Shown here piece by piece: positions 7,412 to 18,541 of a DNA stretch of 64,000 nucleotides. The stretch lies in contig NZ_CP107772.1 in the NCBI RefSeq assembly GCF_036345155.1, positions 3,906,001-3,970,000 on the forward strand, given 5' to 3'. A program made the position numbers and the translations under genes. The notes beneath the pieces are model-generated. The model ran no database searches. It was not told the origin of the DNA and was given only the letters and a program-made list of their open reading frames with translations. The first letter of the stretch is position 1, and each line of letters opens with the position of its first letter. The stretch is from Streptomyces sp. NBC_00582. Its GTDB lineage: Bacteria; Actinomycetota; Actinomycetes; Streptomycetales; Streptomycetaceae.

Positions 7412-10272
7412 CTGCTTGCCTCCTCGACTGTGCCCCCCGTGTCTTCTTCGGCGTGTGCGTGTGCATCTTGAGGTGAGGCGGGTGCCGGAACCTTGTTCTG
7501 GCCCGTCTTCTCCGCGATCTCCGCCTCCACCTCGCGGTAACCGGCCTCCGCCCCCCGGCGGAAGCCGCCCAGACGGCGGCGGAGGGCCTCGGCGTCGACC
7601 GAACCGGTCCGCCGGCGCGGGGCCTGGGTGGGAACAGTGATCTTGGGGGTGCGCTTGGGCAGGCCCTTGTCGGTGACGGGGTCTTCGTCGGCGACGAGTG
7701 CCTCCGGCGCGTCCGGGACCCGGCTGTGGTCCGTACGGGTCTCGTCGGCGCCGTCGGGACCGGTGGTGCCGTCGGTCCTGCCGGGACCGGTGGTGCCGTC
7801 GGTCCTGCCGGGACCGGTGGTGCCGCCCGGGTCGCCGTCCGCCTCCCCGCGCGGGTGCGGGAGCAGGAGTTCCATGGTCGTCTCGGCGGGACGCTCGGGG
7901 GCGGAGCGCTCCGCGGCGGAGACCGGGTCCTGCGCGGCGGGACGCTCGGCGGCCCGGGTGTCGTCGGCCGGGGTGTCGGTGGCCGGGTCCTCCCGGGGAG
8001 GTTCCTGCGGGGAGTCCTCCGCCTGGCGTACGGCGTTCTCCGCCAGGGCGACCAAGGGGTCGTCGGTGGGCTTGGTGCGGCCGGGGAGGACGTTGGAGTT
8101 GGCCTCCGCGTCCGCGCCGGGCAGCGAGAAGGCGTGGCCGGTGGCGGAGGCGGGGGTGGCCGGGGGGACCGCGGCGGCCGGGGCGGCGGCCAGCAGCGCG
8201 GTCGGCAGGACGGCGACGGCCGCGGTCCCGCCCTGCTTCTGCTCGCGCAGCGTCACCCGCACCCCGTGCCGGTGGGCGAGCCGGGCCACGACGTACAGGC
8301 CGAGGCCGAGGCCGTCCTCGCCCTCCTGGTCGTACGGGGTCTCCGGGTCGAAGTCGGTGAGGCGGGAGTTGAGGCGGACGAGCCGCTCCGCGTCGAGGCC
8401 GATGCCCTCGTCCTGGACGGAGAGCATGACCTCGCCGTTCTCCAGGAGCCAGCCGGAGATCTCCACGGGGAGGTCCGGCGGCGAGAACGAGGTGGCGTTC
8501 TCCATGAGTTCGGCGAGGAGGTGGCTCAGGTCGTCGGCGGCGAAGCCCGCCACGTGCGCGTGCGGCGGCAGGGAGGCGATGCGGACCCGCTCGTAGCGCT
8601 CGATCTCGCTGACCGCCGCCCGGACGACGTCCACCAGCGGGATCGGGCCCGCGTGCTGCTGGACGTGCTCGGTGCCGGCCAGGACGAGGAGGTTCTCGTT
8701 GTGGCGGCGCATGACGGTGGCGAAGTGGTCGAGCTTGAAGAGGGTCGCGAGCCGGTCCGGGTCCTGCTCGCGCTCCTCCAGGCTCTCGATGACGGCGAGC
8801 TGCCGCTCGACGAGACCGAGGGTGCGCAGCGCGAGGTTGACGAAGGTGCCGCCGATGGCGCCGCGCAGCCGCTCGAGCCGGCCCGCGGAGTCGGCGAGTT
8901 CGGCGCGCAGTTCCTCGCGGGCGTCGGCCATCTTCTGCCGCTGCCCGACGAGGTGCTTGCGGTCGGACTCCAGGGTGGTGACCCGCTCCTGGAGGGCGAC
9001 GGCGTGCTCGTGCAGGGCGTTGACGGACCGGACGACCTGGGCGAACTCGTCGTTGCGGCCGGTGAACCGCACCGGCTCCTCCGCGCCCGGGTTCTCGGCC
9101 TCGGCGAGCCGGGCGGAGCCGCGTCGCAGCACCGACAGCGGGAAGGTGAGGCTGCGGGCCATGCCGGTGCTGACGACGACCGCCAGCAGCATCAGGGCGC
9201 CGATCAGGGCGACCCGGATCTCCAGCGCGGTGACGTCCTCGTCGCGGAGCCGGGCGAGGTCCTTGGTGCGCTGGTCGTAGAACGAGGACTCGACGCCGCG
9301 CATCAGGGCGACCCGGGCGGAGAGCGCGGAGTCCAGCTTCTTGGTGCCGGTCCCGAGCTCGTCGTCGCTCAGGACGGGCTGGTCGGTGAGGTCGGTGAGG
9401 TACTTCTCGGCGGTGTCGACCTCGCCGCCGGTGACGTTGGAGTCGTAGGAGTCCACCGCGTCACGCGGGGCGCCCTCGCGGAAGTCGGCGAGGGCCGCGT
9501 CGGAGCGCACCCGGGCCTGCTGGGCGGCGGCGGTGAGCGCGTCGCGCACCTTGGCGTCGGCGGCCGAGGAGGTCTTCTCAGTGGTCGTCAGGCCGGTCGC
9601 CGGGTCGTAGACGGACTTGGTGCTCGTGGGCACGTTCAGCGCGGCGAGCAGCAGCCCGCGGGCCGCGGAGGCCTGCTGTACGGCGGCGTCGAGCTCGGCG
9701 AGGGCGTACGCGCCGGAGCCCGCGCGGGGCGGCATGTCCTCGGCGAGCTTGTCGGCGAGACCGTGCAGGGCGGTGATGACCGCGGAGTACGCCTCGTGCG
9801 CCTCCAGGGCGTCGCCGTCACCGGTGATCGCCGAGCCGCGCACGGACGCGAGGGAGTCGAGTGCGGCGCGCAGGGTGGCGGAGAGGTCGGTCTCCTCCAG
9901 CTCGCGTGCCTGCCGGTCCACCCGGGCCATGCCGTCCTCGGACGGCGCCGCGGACTTGGGACGGCCGGCCGCGATGTAGGTGGTGACCTCGTCGCGCTCG
10001 TCCGCGAGGGACTGGGCGAGGACGAGGGCGTCCTCGGTCTGCTCGGCGAGGGTGACCAGGTCCTGGGAGTCCTTCAGCTGCCCGGAGGCGGTGAGGACGG
10101 CGGGGGCGCCGGCTCCGGCGATGGCGGCGGCCACCACGGCGACGGCGACGATCAGCCGGTTGCGTACATGGGTCGGGCGGCCCTTGCCGACAGGGGTGCG
10201 CTCCGCGCCCCCCTCGGAGGCCGTCTGCCTGCCTGTGCGCCGAGGCCGCGTCTTCTGCACCGGTGCTCGCAT
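7408..10272 (-). CDS. cvnA: Conservon sensor histidine kinase (CvnA), nitrate/nitrite-sensor type
   Basis: A 954-residue membrane kinase-like protein. Layout: basic N-terminus, first membrane helix at about residues 37-60 (NRLIVAVAVVAAAIAGAG), extracytoplasmic NIT-like helical sensor to about 345, second membrane helix (EIRVALIGALMLLAVVVSTG), HAMP region, a helical region, and an HATPase domain at about 560-680 (ELMENATSFSPP, DEGIGL, GLGLYVVARLAHRHG). No clear phospho-acceptor H-box is seen. About residues 700-954 are disordered Pro/Thr/Glu/Ala-rich sequence containing a 9-residue tandem repeat. First gene of the conservon operon; the complex resembles a eukaryote-like receptor/G-protein assembly. 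Confidence 0.92.
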   Translation of the reverse strand: MRAPVQKTRPRRTGRQTASEGGAERTPVGKGRPTHVRNRLIVAVAVVAAAIAGAGAPAVLTASGQLKDSQDLVTLAEQTEDALVLAQSLADERDEVTTYIAAGRPKSAAPSEDGMARVDRQARELEETDLSATLRAALDSLASVRGSAITGDGDALEAHEAYSAVITALHGLADKLAEDMPPRAGSGAYALAELDAAVQQASAARGLLLAALNVPTSTKSVYDPATGLTTTEKTSSAADAKVRDALTAAAQQARVRSDAALADFREGAPRDAVDSYDSNVTGGEVDTAEKYLTDLTDQPVLSDDELGTGTKKLDSALSARVALMRGVESSFYDQRTKDLARLRDEDVTALEIRVALIGALMLLAVVVSTGMARSLTFPLSVLRRGSARLAEAENPGAEEPVRFTGRNDEFAQVVRSVNALHEHAVALQERVTTLESDRKHLVGQRQKMADAREELRAELADSAGRLERLRGAIGGTFVNLALRTLGLVERQLAVIESLEEREQDPDRLATLFKLDHFATVMRRHNENLLVLAGTEHVQQHAGPIPLVDVVRAAVSEIERYERVRIASLPPHAHVAGFAADDLSHLLAELMENATSFSPPDLPVEISGWLLENGEVMLSVQDEGIGLDAERLVRLNSRLTDFDPETPYDQEGEDGLGLGLYVVARLAHRHGVRVTLREQKQGGTAAVAVLPTALLAAAPAAAVPPATPASATGHAFSLPGADAEANSNVLPGRTKPTDDPLVALAENAVRQAEDSPQEPPREDPATDTPADDTRAAERPAAQDPVSAAERSAPERPAETTMELLLPHPRGEADGDPGGTTGPGRTDGTTGPGRTDGTTGPDGADETRTDHSRVPDAPEALVADEDPVTDKGLPKRTPKITVPTQAPRRRTGSVDAEALRRRLGGFRRGAEAGYREVEAEIAEKTGQNKVPAPASPQDAHAHAEEDTGGTVEEASS
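7755..7826. repeat. 27-bp tandem repeat within cvnA
   Basis: Two exact 27-base units starting at 7755 and 7782 plus most of a third from 7809. They encode a repeated GTTGPGRTD nonapeptide in the disordered C-terminal tail of the kinase. Being a multiple of three, copy-number change would keep the frame. Confidence 0.8.
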
Positions 10273-10629
10273 TCCTGACTCGTGTACCCATGGGCCGGAT
10301 ATGACGCCCCGTCAACTGGTGCGTACGCCCGGTTCGGTCCCCGACCCTCCCAGTGCCGGTGGGCAGGGACCGCGCATCGCAGGCCCCGCCACCCGAAGGA
10401 GTGAACATCGGAGGGGAGTTGGCGGGCAAGTTCCTCTGGCGTGTGCAGCGCCCTTGCGCGGCAGGCCGGTTGGACGTGGGCGGCGGGCTTTGACAAGATT
10501 CGCCGCCATCGGTTCCCCGACCCCTGCATTACCTCCCAAAACAGGCGTCTGACCTGCGGGCCTACGCTTGTTCGGCGAGCGATGCAAGCCTTTTGCGCAG
10601 GCTGTGAAGGGGTCGTGCAGACTGGCCGA
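10273..10629. other. Divergent intergenic region between cvnA and the PP2C-like gene
   Basis: About 357 bases separating divergent genes. It must hold the promoters of the conservon operon (minus) and of the PP2C-like gene (plus). A TTGACA hexamer occurs at 10490-10495, but I see no convincing -10 at the right distance. No gene, repeat or clear operator was recognised. Confidence 0.4.
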
Positions 10630-11436
10630 ATGCGTACGGAACTTGTGTCGCGGCCCGGCGATCCGGGCCGCCCCAACGAGGACTTCGCGAGTGTCGGCCT
10701 TCCCGCCTGCGGGCAGGGCGGTTCGGTCGTCGTGCTCGACGGAGTGACTCCGCCGCCGGGCGGCGGGGGCTGTCTGCATTCGGTCCCCTGGTTCACGGCA
10801 CGTCTGGGCGGGGCCCTGACCGAACTGACCGTTTCGGCACCGGATGTTCCGCTGGTCGAGGCCCTCTCCCTCGCCGTTGCGCGTACCGCCGCGGCCCACG
10901 CCGAAACCTGTGACCTTTCTCACCCGCGTACCCCGCAGGCGACCGTGGCCGTGGCGCGCTGGTCGACGGAGACGGTGGAGTATCTGGTCCTGTCCGACGC
11001 GGTGCTGCTGCTCGCCTCCCCGGACGGCGCGGTGACCCCCGTCCTCGACGACCGGCTGGCCCGGCTCCCGCGCGAGCTCCTCAGGAGCGCCGCGTACGTC
11101 GACGGCTCGCTGCGCAACCGGGAGGGCGGCTTCTTCACGGCCGCCGCGGATCCGGCGGTGGCCGCGCGGGCGGTGACCGGGAGCGTGCCGCGCGCCGAGG
11201 TGGGCGCCCTGGCCGCGCTCTCGGACGGGGCGGCGCGCTGGACGGAGACCTTCCACGAGGGCGACTGGACGGACCTGTTCGCCCTGGTCCGCGCGCGGGG
11301 TGTGGGGGCTCTGGTGGAGCGGGTGAGGGAGCTGGAGCGGGCGGACGGGGCGGCCGGCGCGGACGGCTCCGGGCGGGTGTTCCTGGGGAGCGCGAAGACG
11401 CACGACGACGCGACGGGGGTGTACGTCGAGCTCTAG
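10630..11436 (+). CDS. PP2C-like serine/threonine phosphatase domain protein
   Basis: A 268-residue predicted cytoplasmic protein. Seen: RPNEDFASVG near the start, VVVLDGVT (in place of the PP2C DG motif), AALSDGAARW in the second half and KTHDDATGVYVEL at the end, which together outline the metal-binding aspartates of a PP2C fold. Spacing is looser than in classical PP2C enzymes. ATG 10630 is preferred because the upstream in-frame sequence is non-coding in character. Divergent to the conservon. Substrate unknown; a signalling role is inferred only. Confidence 0.65.
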   Translation: MRTELVSRPGDPGRPNEDFASVGLPACGQGGSVVVLDGVTPPPGGGGCLHSVPWFTARLGGALTELTVSAPDVPLVEALSLAVARTAAAHAETCDLSHPRTPQATVAVARWSTETVEYLVLSDAVLLLASPDGAVTPVLDDRLARLPRELLRSAAYVDGSLRNREGGFFTAAADPAVAARAVTGSVPRAEVGALAALSDGAARWTETFHEGDWTDLFALVRARGVGALVERVRELERADGAAGADGSGRVFLGSAKTHDDATGVYVEL

Positions 11437-11448
11437 AGCCGCAGAGGC

Positions 11449-11517
11449 GTGGAGCGTGGAGCCGTGGAGCGTGGAGCCGTGGAGCGTGGAGCCGTGGAGC
11501 GTGGAGCCGTGGAGCCC
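11449..11517. repeat. 15-bp tandem repeat between convergent genes
   Basis: Four exact units of GTGGAGCGTGGAGCC (11449-11508) and a partial fifth (to 11517), each itself two related half units. The array fills the gap between the PP2C-like gene and the MarR gene, whose stop codon follows immediately. No hairpin is predicted because each strand is strongly purine/pyrimidine biased. Confidence 0.85.
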
Positions 11518-11997
11518 TTACTTCTCCATGCCCCGGTTGAGCTGGTGCAGCAGCCGGGCCAGTTCCGCGACCTCGCGCCGGTCCCAGTCGGAGAAGTGGG
11601 TGACGTACCGCTCGCGGCGGGCCTCGCGGACCCGGCCCACCCTGCTGCGGCCCTCCTCCGTGAGGTCGACGAGCCAGGCGCGCCCGTCGGCCGGGTCGGG
11701 CTCGCGGGCGATCAGTCCGAGCTGCTCCAGGGCGCGGAGCTGACGGGACATGGTGGCCTTGCCGACGCCGATGTAGGCGGCCAGTTCGGTGGCGCGCTGG
11801 CGGCCGCACTCCTCCAGGCGGACGAGGAGGCCGTACGCGGCGGACTCCAGGTCGGGGTGGACCTCGCGGGCCATCTCGCCCTGGTTGGCGCGGGCGCGCC
11901 GGAACAGCACCGTGAGCTCCCTCTCCAGGGAGAGGAACTCCCGGTCGTCCTGGTCGACCCCGCGCGGCGTCGGCTCGCCGTTCGCATCCTCGTGCAC
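11518..11997 (-). CDS. MarR-family transcriptional regulator
   Basis: A 159-residue winged-helix regulator. The GTG at 11997 follows AGGAG at a workable distance; longer in-frame sequence upstream is Arg/Pro-rich and non-coding in character. Seen: dimer helix (LSLERELTVLFRRARANQ), HTH (RATELAAYIGVGKATMSRQLRALEQLGL), and the wing (DPADGRAWLVDLTEEG) with the conserved DxRxxxVxLT-type motif. Typically it senses small phenolics or oxidants and represses efflux or detoxification genes; no such target is adjacent. A tandem repeat array lies just after its stop. Confidence 0.88.
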   Translation of the reverse strand: MHEDANGEPTPRGVDQDDREFLSLERELTVLFRRARANQGEMAREVHPDLESAAYGLLVRLEECGRQRATELAAYIGVGKATMSRQLRALEQLGLIAREPDPADGRAWLVDLTEEGRSRVGRVREARRERYVTHFSDWDRREVAELARLLHQLNRGMEK

Positions 11998-12175
11998 GTC
12001 AGCACACTCCTGTTTCCGCCGGTGCCGGCCCTGGCCGCGGCTCCTCAAGTATTTCGCAGGCAGGGGCCTGCGGCGGTTACCGGGATCCCCGGCCGGCCGC
12101 CGGTCCGCGCGCGCAGCCTTCCACGGCGTCCGGGGGCGGGCCCACGGGGCGGGCCGCCGCCGGGGGCGACGGGCG

Positions 12176-12211
12176 AGGGCCCGGGCCTCCCTCGCGGGGA
12201 GCCCGGGCCCT
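12176..12211 (-). terminator. Hairpin terminator downstream of lon
   Basis: An 11-base perfect inverted repeat (AGGGCCCGGGC / GCCCGGGCCCT) with a 14-base loop lies 22 bases after the lon stop. There is no T-tract, as usual in streptomycetes. The rest of the 235-base gap to the MarR gene shows nothing recognisable. Confidence 0.65.
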
Positions 12212-12232
12212 GCCCTCATCCGTCCGCGTCCG

Positions 12233-14647
<2,415 letters not shown>

Positions 14648-14669
14648 GATCTCCCCTTCGGCAGTCAAG

Positions 14670-14688
14670 TTGAGTTATGCCGACTCAA
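14670..14688 (-). promoter_or_regulatory. HAIR operator for HspR upstream of lon
   Basis: TTGAGT-N7-ACTCAA, a perfect inverted repeat with 7-base spacing, matching the HspR-associated inverted repeat (CTTGAGT-N7-ACTCAAG) minus the outermost pair. It lies 23 bases upstream of the lon ATG. HspR is the repressor of dnaK, clpB and lon in Streptomyces. Confidence 0.88.
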
Positions 14689-14909
14689 TGCGCAGGAGCC
14701 CGCGAATGTTCCCCGAGGTGCACCGCGTTCGCTGTGGGCGATCAACAAGCCCACCCCCGGGCGCACAGCCGTACGCCCGGGCGCTCGGGGGCGCGCCGAG
14801 CGGTCCCGCACGACCGGACGCGCCTCCCCGCTCCCGCCTTCCCTCCCCTCACCCACCCACTTCCGGCATTCAGCCCGAAGCCACCCCACCCCGCGACCAC
14901 AATGCGCGT

Positions 14910-15929
14910 ATGACCGATGACTGGAAGCGACGACTCGACGCGCTCCACGCGGATCTCGTGCGCCGGGACGACCCCGTCGCCTGGGTGATGGAGGCGGACG
15001 CCGTGGAGGCCTCCCGGCGCTACCCGCACATCGCGCTGCGCGGGCCCGTCTTCGGTGTCGCCGTCCGGGACCCGGCCTGCGCCGAACCCCGCTGGCGGCT
15101 GCTGAAGCCGGTGGTGGACGGCATGCCCCAGCAGGCCCGGGACGGTCTGAACTCGCACCTGTGGTTCTCGGCGAAGGACGGCACCGACGACCCGGCCGTG
15201 CGGCGCGCGCTGCTCGCGGCGGTCGCGCTGCTGGAGCGGGACCCGGCCGACGAGGTGGAGGCGCTGGGCGTGCGCTACCGCGTCGTACGCGGCGACGAGT
15301 TCGCGCGGACCGGCGACGACGGTCTGGAGCCGCCCCGCCCCACCGATCCGGAGCCGGTGTCCCCGTCCTGGGAGGAGCGGGCCGGCGTCGACTCCCCGGA
15401 CGTGGGCTACGCCCTGGACCCCGGCCGGGACGAGGGTCCGATGGCGGGCGCCCTGCGGCTGGGGCTGCGCGACTTCGTGTACGCGGGGACCCGCTTCCCC
15501 GACGACGTACTCGCCGACTCCGCGCGGGCGGCCCGCAGCCACCCGGACGTGGTGCGGCTGCCCGTCGGCTTCGCGGTGGCCGAGCGCGGCGTCGCCGGCT
15601 GGGCCCCGTGCGGCTCCCTGCATCCGACCCCGCACGACGCCCGCCGCTCGCTGTACGACGGGATGTCCCGCGTCTGGGCGATGCTGTACCGCTTCGACGA
15701 CCGCAGGAAGGCCCGTTACGCCCGCGCCGCCGAGGCGTTCCGGGCGGCGGGGCGGGCCGACGAGGCGAGCGTGGAGGACCGGCTGTTCCGGGTCTGCCGT
15801 GTCGAACGCATGATCCGGATGGGCCCCGACGGTCCGGAGCCGCCCCGCCCGTCGGACGTCGACGAGTACGGCCCCATGAAGATCCACCCGACCCTGCGGG
15901 AGGACGGCACCGTCCGCTACGACGACTGA
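14910..15929 (+). CDS. DUF5954-type conserved actinomycete protein
   Basis: A 339-residue soluble protein from ATG 14910. I recognise it as a DUF5954-like streptomycete protein. Seen: DDPVAWVMEADAVEASRRYPHIALRGPVFGV near the start, repeated ERDPADEVEALGVRYRVVRGDEF, and two PPRPxDxxP motifs (EPPRPTDPEP and EPPRPSDVDEY), the latter shortly before the C-terminus (GPMKIHPTLREDGTVRYDD). No catalytic motif or membrane segment. Divergent from lon. Function unknown. Confidence 0.7.
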   Translation: MTDDWKRRLDALHADLVRRDDPVAWVMEADAVEASRRYPHIALRGPVFGVAVRDPACAEPRWRLLKPVVDGMPQQARDGLNSHLWFSAKDGTDDPAVRRALLAAVALLERDPADEVEALGVRYRVVRGDEFARTGDDGLEPPRPTDPEPVSPSWEERAGVDSPDVGYALDPGRDEGPMAGALRLGLRDFVYAGTRFPDDVLADSARAARSHPDVVRLPVGFAVAERGVAGWAPCGSLHPTPHDARRSLYDGMSRVWAMLYRFDDRRKARYARAAEAFRAAGRADEASVEDRLFRVCRVERMIRMGPDGPEPPRPSDVDEYGPMKIHPTLREDGTVRYDD

Positions 15930-16076
15930 CGCCTGGCGACGGGCCGGTCGCCATACCTTCGCAAGCCGTCCGTCGCATCCCCGCAACAGAACTCACAGGC
16001 AACTCACGCACACTGCAAGCCGATTCACAGTGAGCGCGCCGCCCGAGACTCGGGCACAACGGGGCCGGGGGGACAG

Positions 16077-17576
16077 ATGAGCGACACGCCCGAGACACCG
16101 GGAGTGCGACGACCGGGCCGCCGCGCCCTCGTCGCCGGGGCGACCGCGATCGCGGCGGCGGTCACCACCACGGTGGCCGTCCGCGCGAGCCGTACGCCTG
16201 CCGGGCGGACGCCCGCCGCGGCCACCCCCGCGCCGGCCGCACACCGAAGCGCGACCCCCGCCCCTTCCCCCATCCCGCGCCCGCGTTCGGACCACCGCCC
16301 GAACATCCTCCTCGTCCTCACCGACGACCAGCCCAAGGACACCGACTGGGCGCTGCGGCAGACCATCGACTGGCTCGGCCGCGACGGCGTCACCTTCGAG
16401 CGCGCGCACGCCAACACCCCGCTGTGCGCGCCGTCCCGGGCGTCCATCATGTCCGGCCGGTACGCCCACCACCACGGCGTCCTCGACACCCGCCACCCCT
16501 ACCACCTCGACCAGCACAGCACCGTCCAGCGGCAGTTGCGGGAGGCCGGCTACCGCACCGGCCTGTTCGGCAAGTACCTCAACCACTGGCACCCCGCCGA
16601 CAACCCGCCCCACTTCGACGAGTGGCTCCTGCAGGAACCGGTCGCCTACACCGACGGCCACTACAACGACGGCGGCACCGTCCGGACCGTCCCCGGCTAC
16701 AACACCACCGTCATCAAGGACCGCGCCCTCGCCTTCATCGAGAAGTCCCGCACGGACGGGCGCCCCTGGTTCGCGTACGTCGCCACCCGCGCGGCGCACG
16801 AGGTGAACATCCCGGACCGGCCGTACGCCCACACGCGCGTGCCCTCCTGGAAGGGCCGCCCGTCGGTGTTCGAGACGGGCAAGCCGGACAAGCCGGCGTT
16901 CCTGCAGACCGCGAACCACTCCTTCGCCGAGGGCCGGGCCCTGCGCACCCGCCAGCTGCGCACCCTGCTCTCCGTGGACGACGCGATGCGCGACTTCCAC
17001 GACAGGCTGCGCGAGCTGGGTCAGCTGGAGAACACCCTGGTGCTCTTCACCAGCGACCACGGTCTGGCCTGGGGCGACCACGGCTGGCTGCGCAAGTCGG
17101 TGCCCTACCGGCCGAGCCTGGAAGTGCCGTTCCTGATGTCCTGGCCGGCCGGCGGCCTCACCCCGGGCGGCCGGGACGACCGCCTCACCTGCCATGTCGA
17201 CATCGCGCCCACCCTCCTGGCGGCGGCCGGCGTCACCGCCGACACCCCGCACGACGGCCACTCCCTGCTCGACCCCCGCAACGACCGCCACCACGTCCTC
17301 GCCGAGTGGTGGTGGAACCGCCAGGACAAGGTCCCGATCCACACCTGGGCCTCGTACGTGGGCAAGAACGAGCAGTACACGGAGTACTACCGCGGCCGTC
17401 TGGGCCGCGACGGCCGCCCCCGGGGCTCCGGCGAGGTCCTCTTCCGCGAGTACTACGACCTGCGCACAGACCCCTACCAGCTCACCAACCTCCTGCACGG
17501 AGCAGGCCCCGAGGACGAACGGAGACTGGGCATCCCGGCCCTGGCCAGGGGGCTGGCGGCGGCACGAGCGGCTTAG
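16077..17576 (+). CDS. Secreted sulfatase
   Basis: A 499-residue sulfatase of the alkaline-phosphatase superfamily. The N-terminus has paired arginines before a hydrophobic alanine-rich segment (RRPGRRALVAGATAIAAAV), a probable Tat signal, then a Pro/Ala linker. Catalytic features: NILLVLTDDQ (metal-binding DD, residues 83-84), the formylglycine signature CAPSRASIMSGRYAHHHG with C117 to be oxidised, and FTSDHGLAWGDHGW for the second metal site. It hydrolyses sulfate esters outside the cell; the substrate is unknown. No FGE or anaerobic maturase gene is adjacent. Overlaps the convergent rhomboid-like gene by 4 bases. Confidence 0.9.
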   Translation: MSDTPETPGVRRPGRRALVAGATAIAAAVTTTVAVRASRTPAGRTPAAATPAPAAHRSATPAPSPIPRPRSDHRPNILLVLTDDQPKDTDWALRQTIDWLGRDGVTFERAHANTPLCAPSRASIMSGRYAHHHGVLDTRHPYHLDQHSTVQRQLREAGYRTGLFGKYLNHWHPADNPPHFDEWLLQEPVAYTDGHYNDGGTVRTVPGYNTTVIKDRALAFIEKSRTDGRPWFAYVATRAAHEVNIPDRPYAHTRVPSWKGRPSVFETGKPDKPAFLQTANHSFAEGRALRTRQLRTLLSVDDAMRDFHDRLRELGQLENTLVLFTSDHGLAWGDHGWLRKSVPYRPSLEVPFLMSWPAGGLTPGGRDDRLTCHVDIAPTLLAAAGVTADTPHDGHSLLDPRNDRHHVLAEWWWNRQDKVPIHTWASYVGKNEQYTEYYRGRLGRDGRPRGSGEVLFREYYDLRTDPYQLTNLLHGAGPEDERRLGIPALARGLAAARAA

Positions 17577-18313
17577 TTCCGGTCGTCGGCCCTCTCCCGG
17601 CTCCACCGCCGTACCCACGGCCAGGTCCCGACGCCGATCGACAGGGCGATCAGGTGCCCCCAGTTGGTCAGGGGGTCGGTGAAGGCGATCAGATCCTGGA
17701 GCAGCATGCCGCCGAAGGCGAGGAGCAGGGGCCATCGCAGCCAGGGGCGGAGCAGTCCGGCGAGGGCGCCCACGCTCGCGGCGACGCCGAAGCTGATGCC
17801 GTAGTCGAGTCGGTGCAGGGAACTGTCGGGCAGATGGCCCACGAGGACGGCGAGGCCGACCGGGACCTCCGTCGCGAGGGTCGCGAGGACATGGCCGAGC
17901 AGGAAGACGACGGCCGTGCGGGCGCCGCCGACGCGCCGCTCCAGCGCGGTGAGGACGATCAGGAAGCCGAGCGTGAAGGGCGAGGCGAGACCGCCGGCCA
18001 CCCACAGCGCGCTGGCGATCAGCACCAGCACCGGGGTGCGCAGCAGATGGGCCACGTCGGTGCTGGAGCCCTGGTGGAGTGCGTGCACGAGGTCCGGGTC
18101 GGCGTGCGCGGCGACGTACGAGGTGACGGCGAGGACGGCGGCGTAGGACAGGGTGAAGGGGACGGGGATCCGGGGCGGGCGCAGGCGCCCGGCACGCGGG
18201 CCCTCCTCGACGGGCCGGGTGACCGGCCGCGGGGCGCGCTGGCCGGGGACGCCGTCCAGGAGTCCGGAGAGGTCGGCGAGGGGCGGGCCCGTACGGGCCA
18301 CCGTGGGTTCCAC
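17573..18313 (-). CDS. Rhomboid-like integral membrane protein
   Basis: A 246-residue membrane protein. After a disordered 50-residue cytoplasmic tail there are about six to seven hydrophobic helices, among them FTLSYAAVLAVTSYV, LLRTPVLVLIASALWVAGG, VVFLLGHVLATLATEV, YGISFGVAASVGALAGLL and NWGHLIALSIGVG. The Ser in DYGISFG and the His in NWGHLIAL are placed like the rhomboid catalytic dyad, although the first motif departs from GxSG. GTG 18313 is preferred because AAGGAG precedes it; a GTG at 18337 is possible. It may be an intramembrane protease or an inactive pseudo-rhomboid. Confidence 0.7.
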   Translation of the reverse strand: MEPTVARTGPPLADLSGLLDGVPGQRAPRPVTRPVEEGPRAGRLRPPRIPVPFTLSYAAVLAVTSYVAAHADPDLVHALHQGSSTDVAHLLRTPVLVLIASALWVAGGLASPFTLGFLIVLTALERRVGGARTAVVFLLGHVLATLATEVPVGLAVLVGHLPDSSLHRLDYGISFGVAASVGALAGLLRPWLRWPLLLAFGGMLLQDLIAFTDPLTNWGHLIALSIGVGTWPWVRRWSRERADDRN

Positions 18314-18541
18314 CGGGAGTCGCTCCTTCCGTTTCACCCCACCCTTCGTGGCCGACCTGTGCCGTGTCTGTGACCGGGGCCACCCGGAGCCCGATTCACA
18401 GGAAGCTCTGAGAGTCCCGGGGGCTTCACGACATCCAGCGCACAGACGTTCGTCAACGTCACACCCAGCTCACGCCCCCCGTCCGACCGGCCGTCTTTCG
18501 AATACGTCAACAGGCCGTCAGGAAAGTGCCAAGATGGGCCG

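Noticed and set aside
7726..10278. An 850-codon plus-strand open frame opposite cvnA
   Set aside because: Same GC shadow effect; Gly/Val/Arg-rich without domains, while the minus strand encodes an intact kinase in an overlapping operon.
11449..11517. CRISPR array
   Set aside because: Units are 15 bases in direct tandem without spacers, and no cas gene is present.
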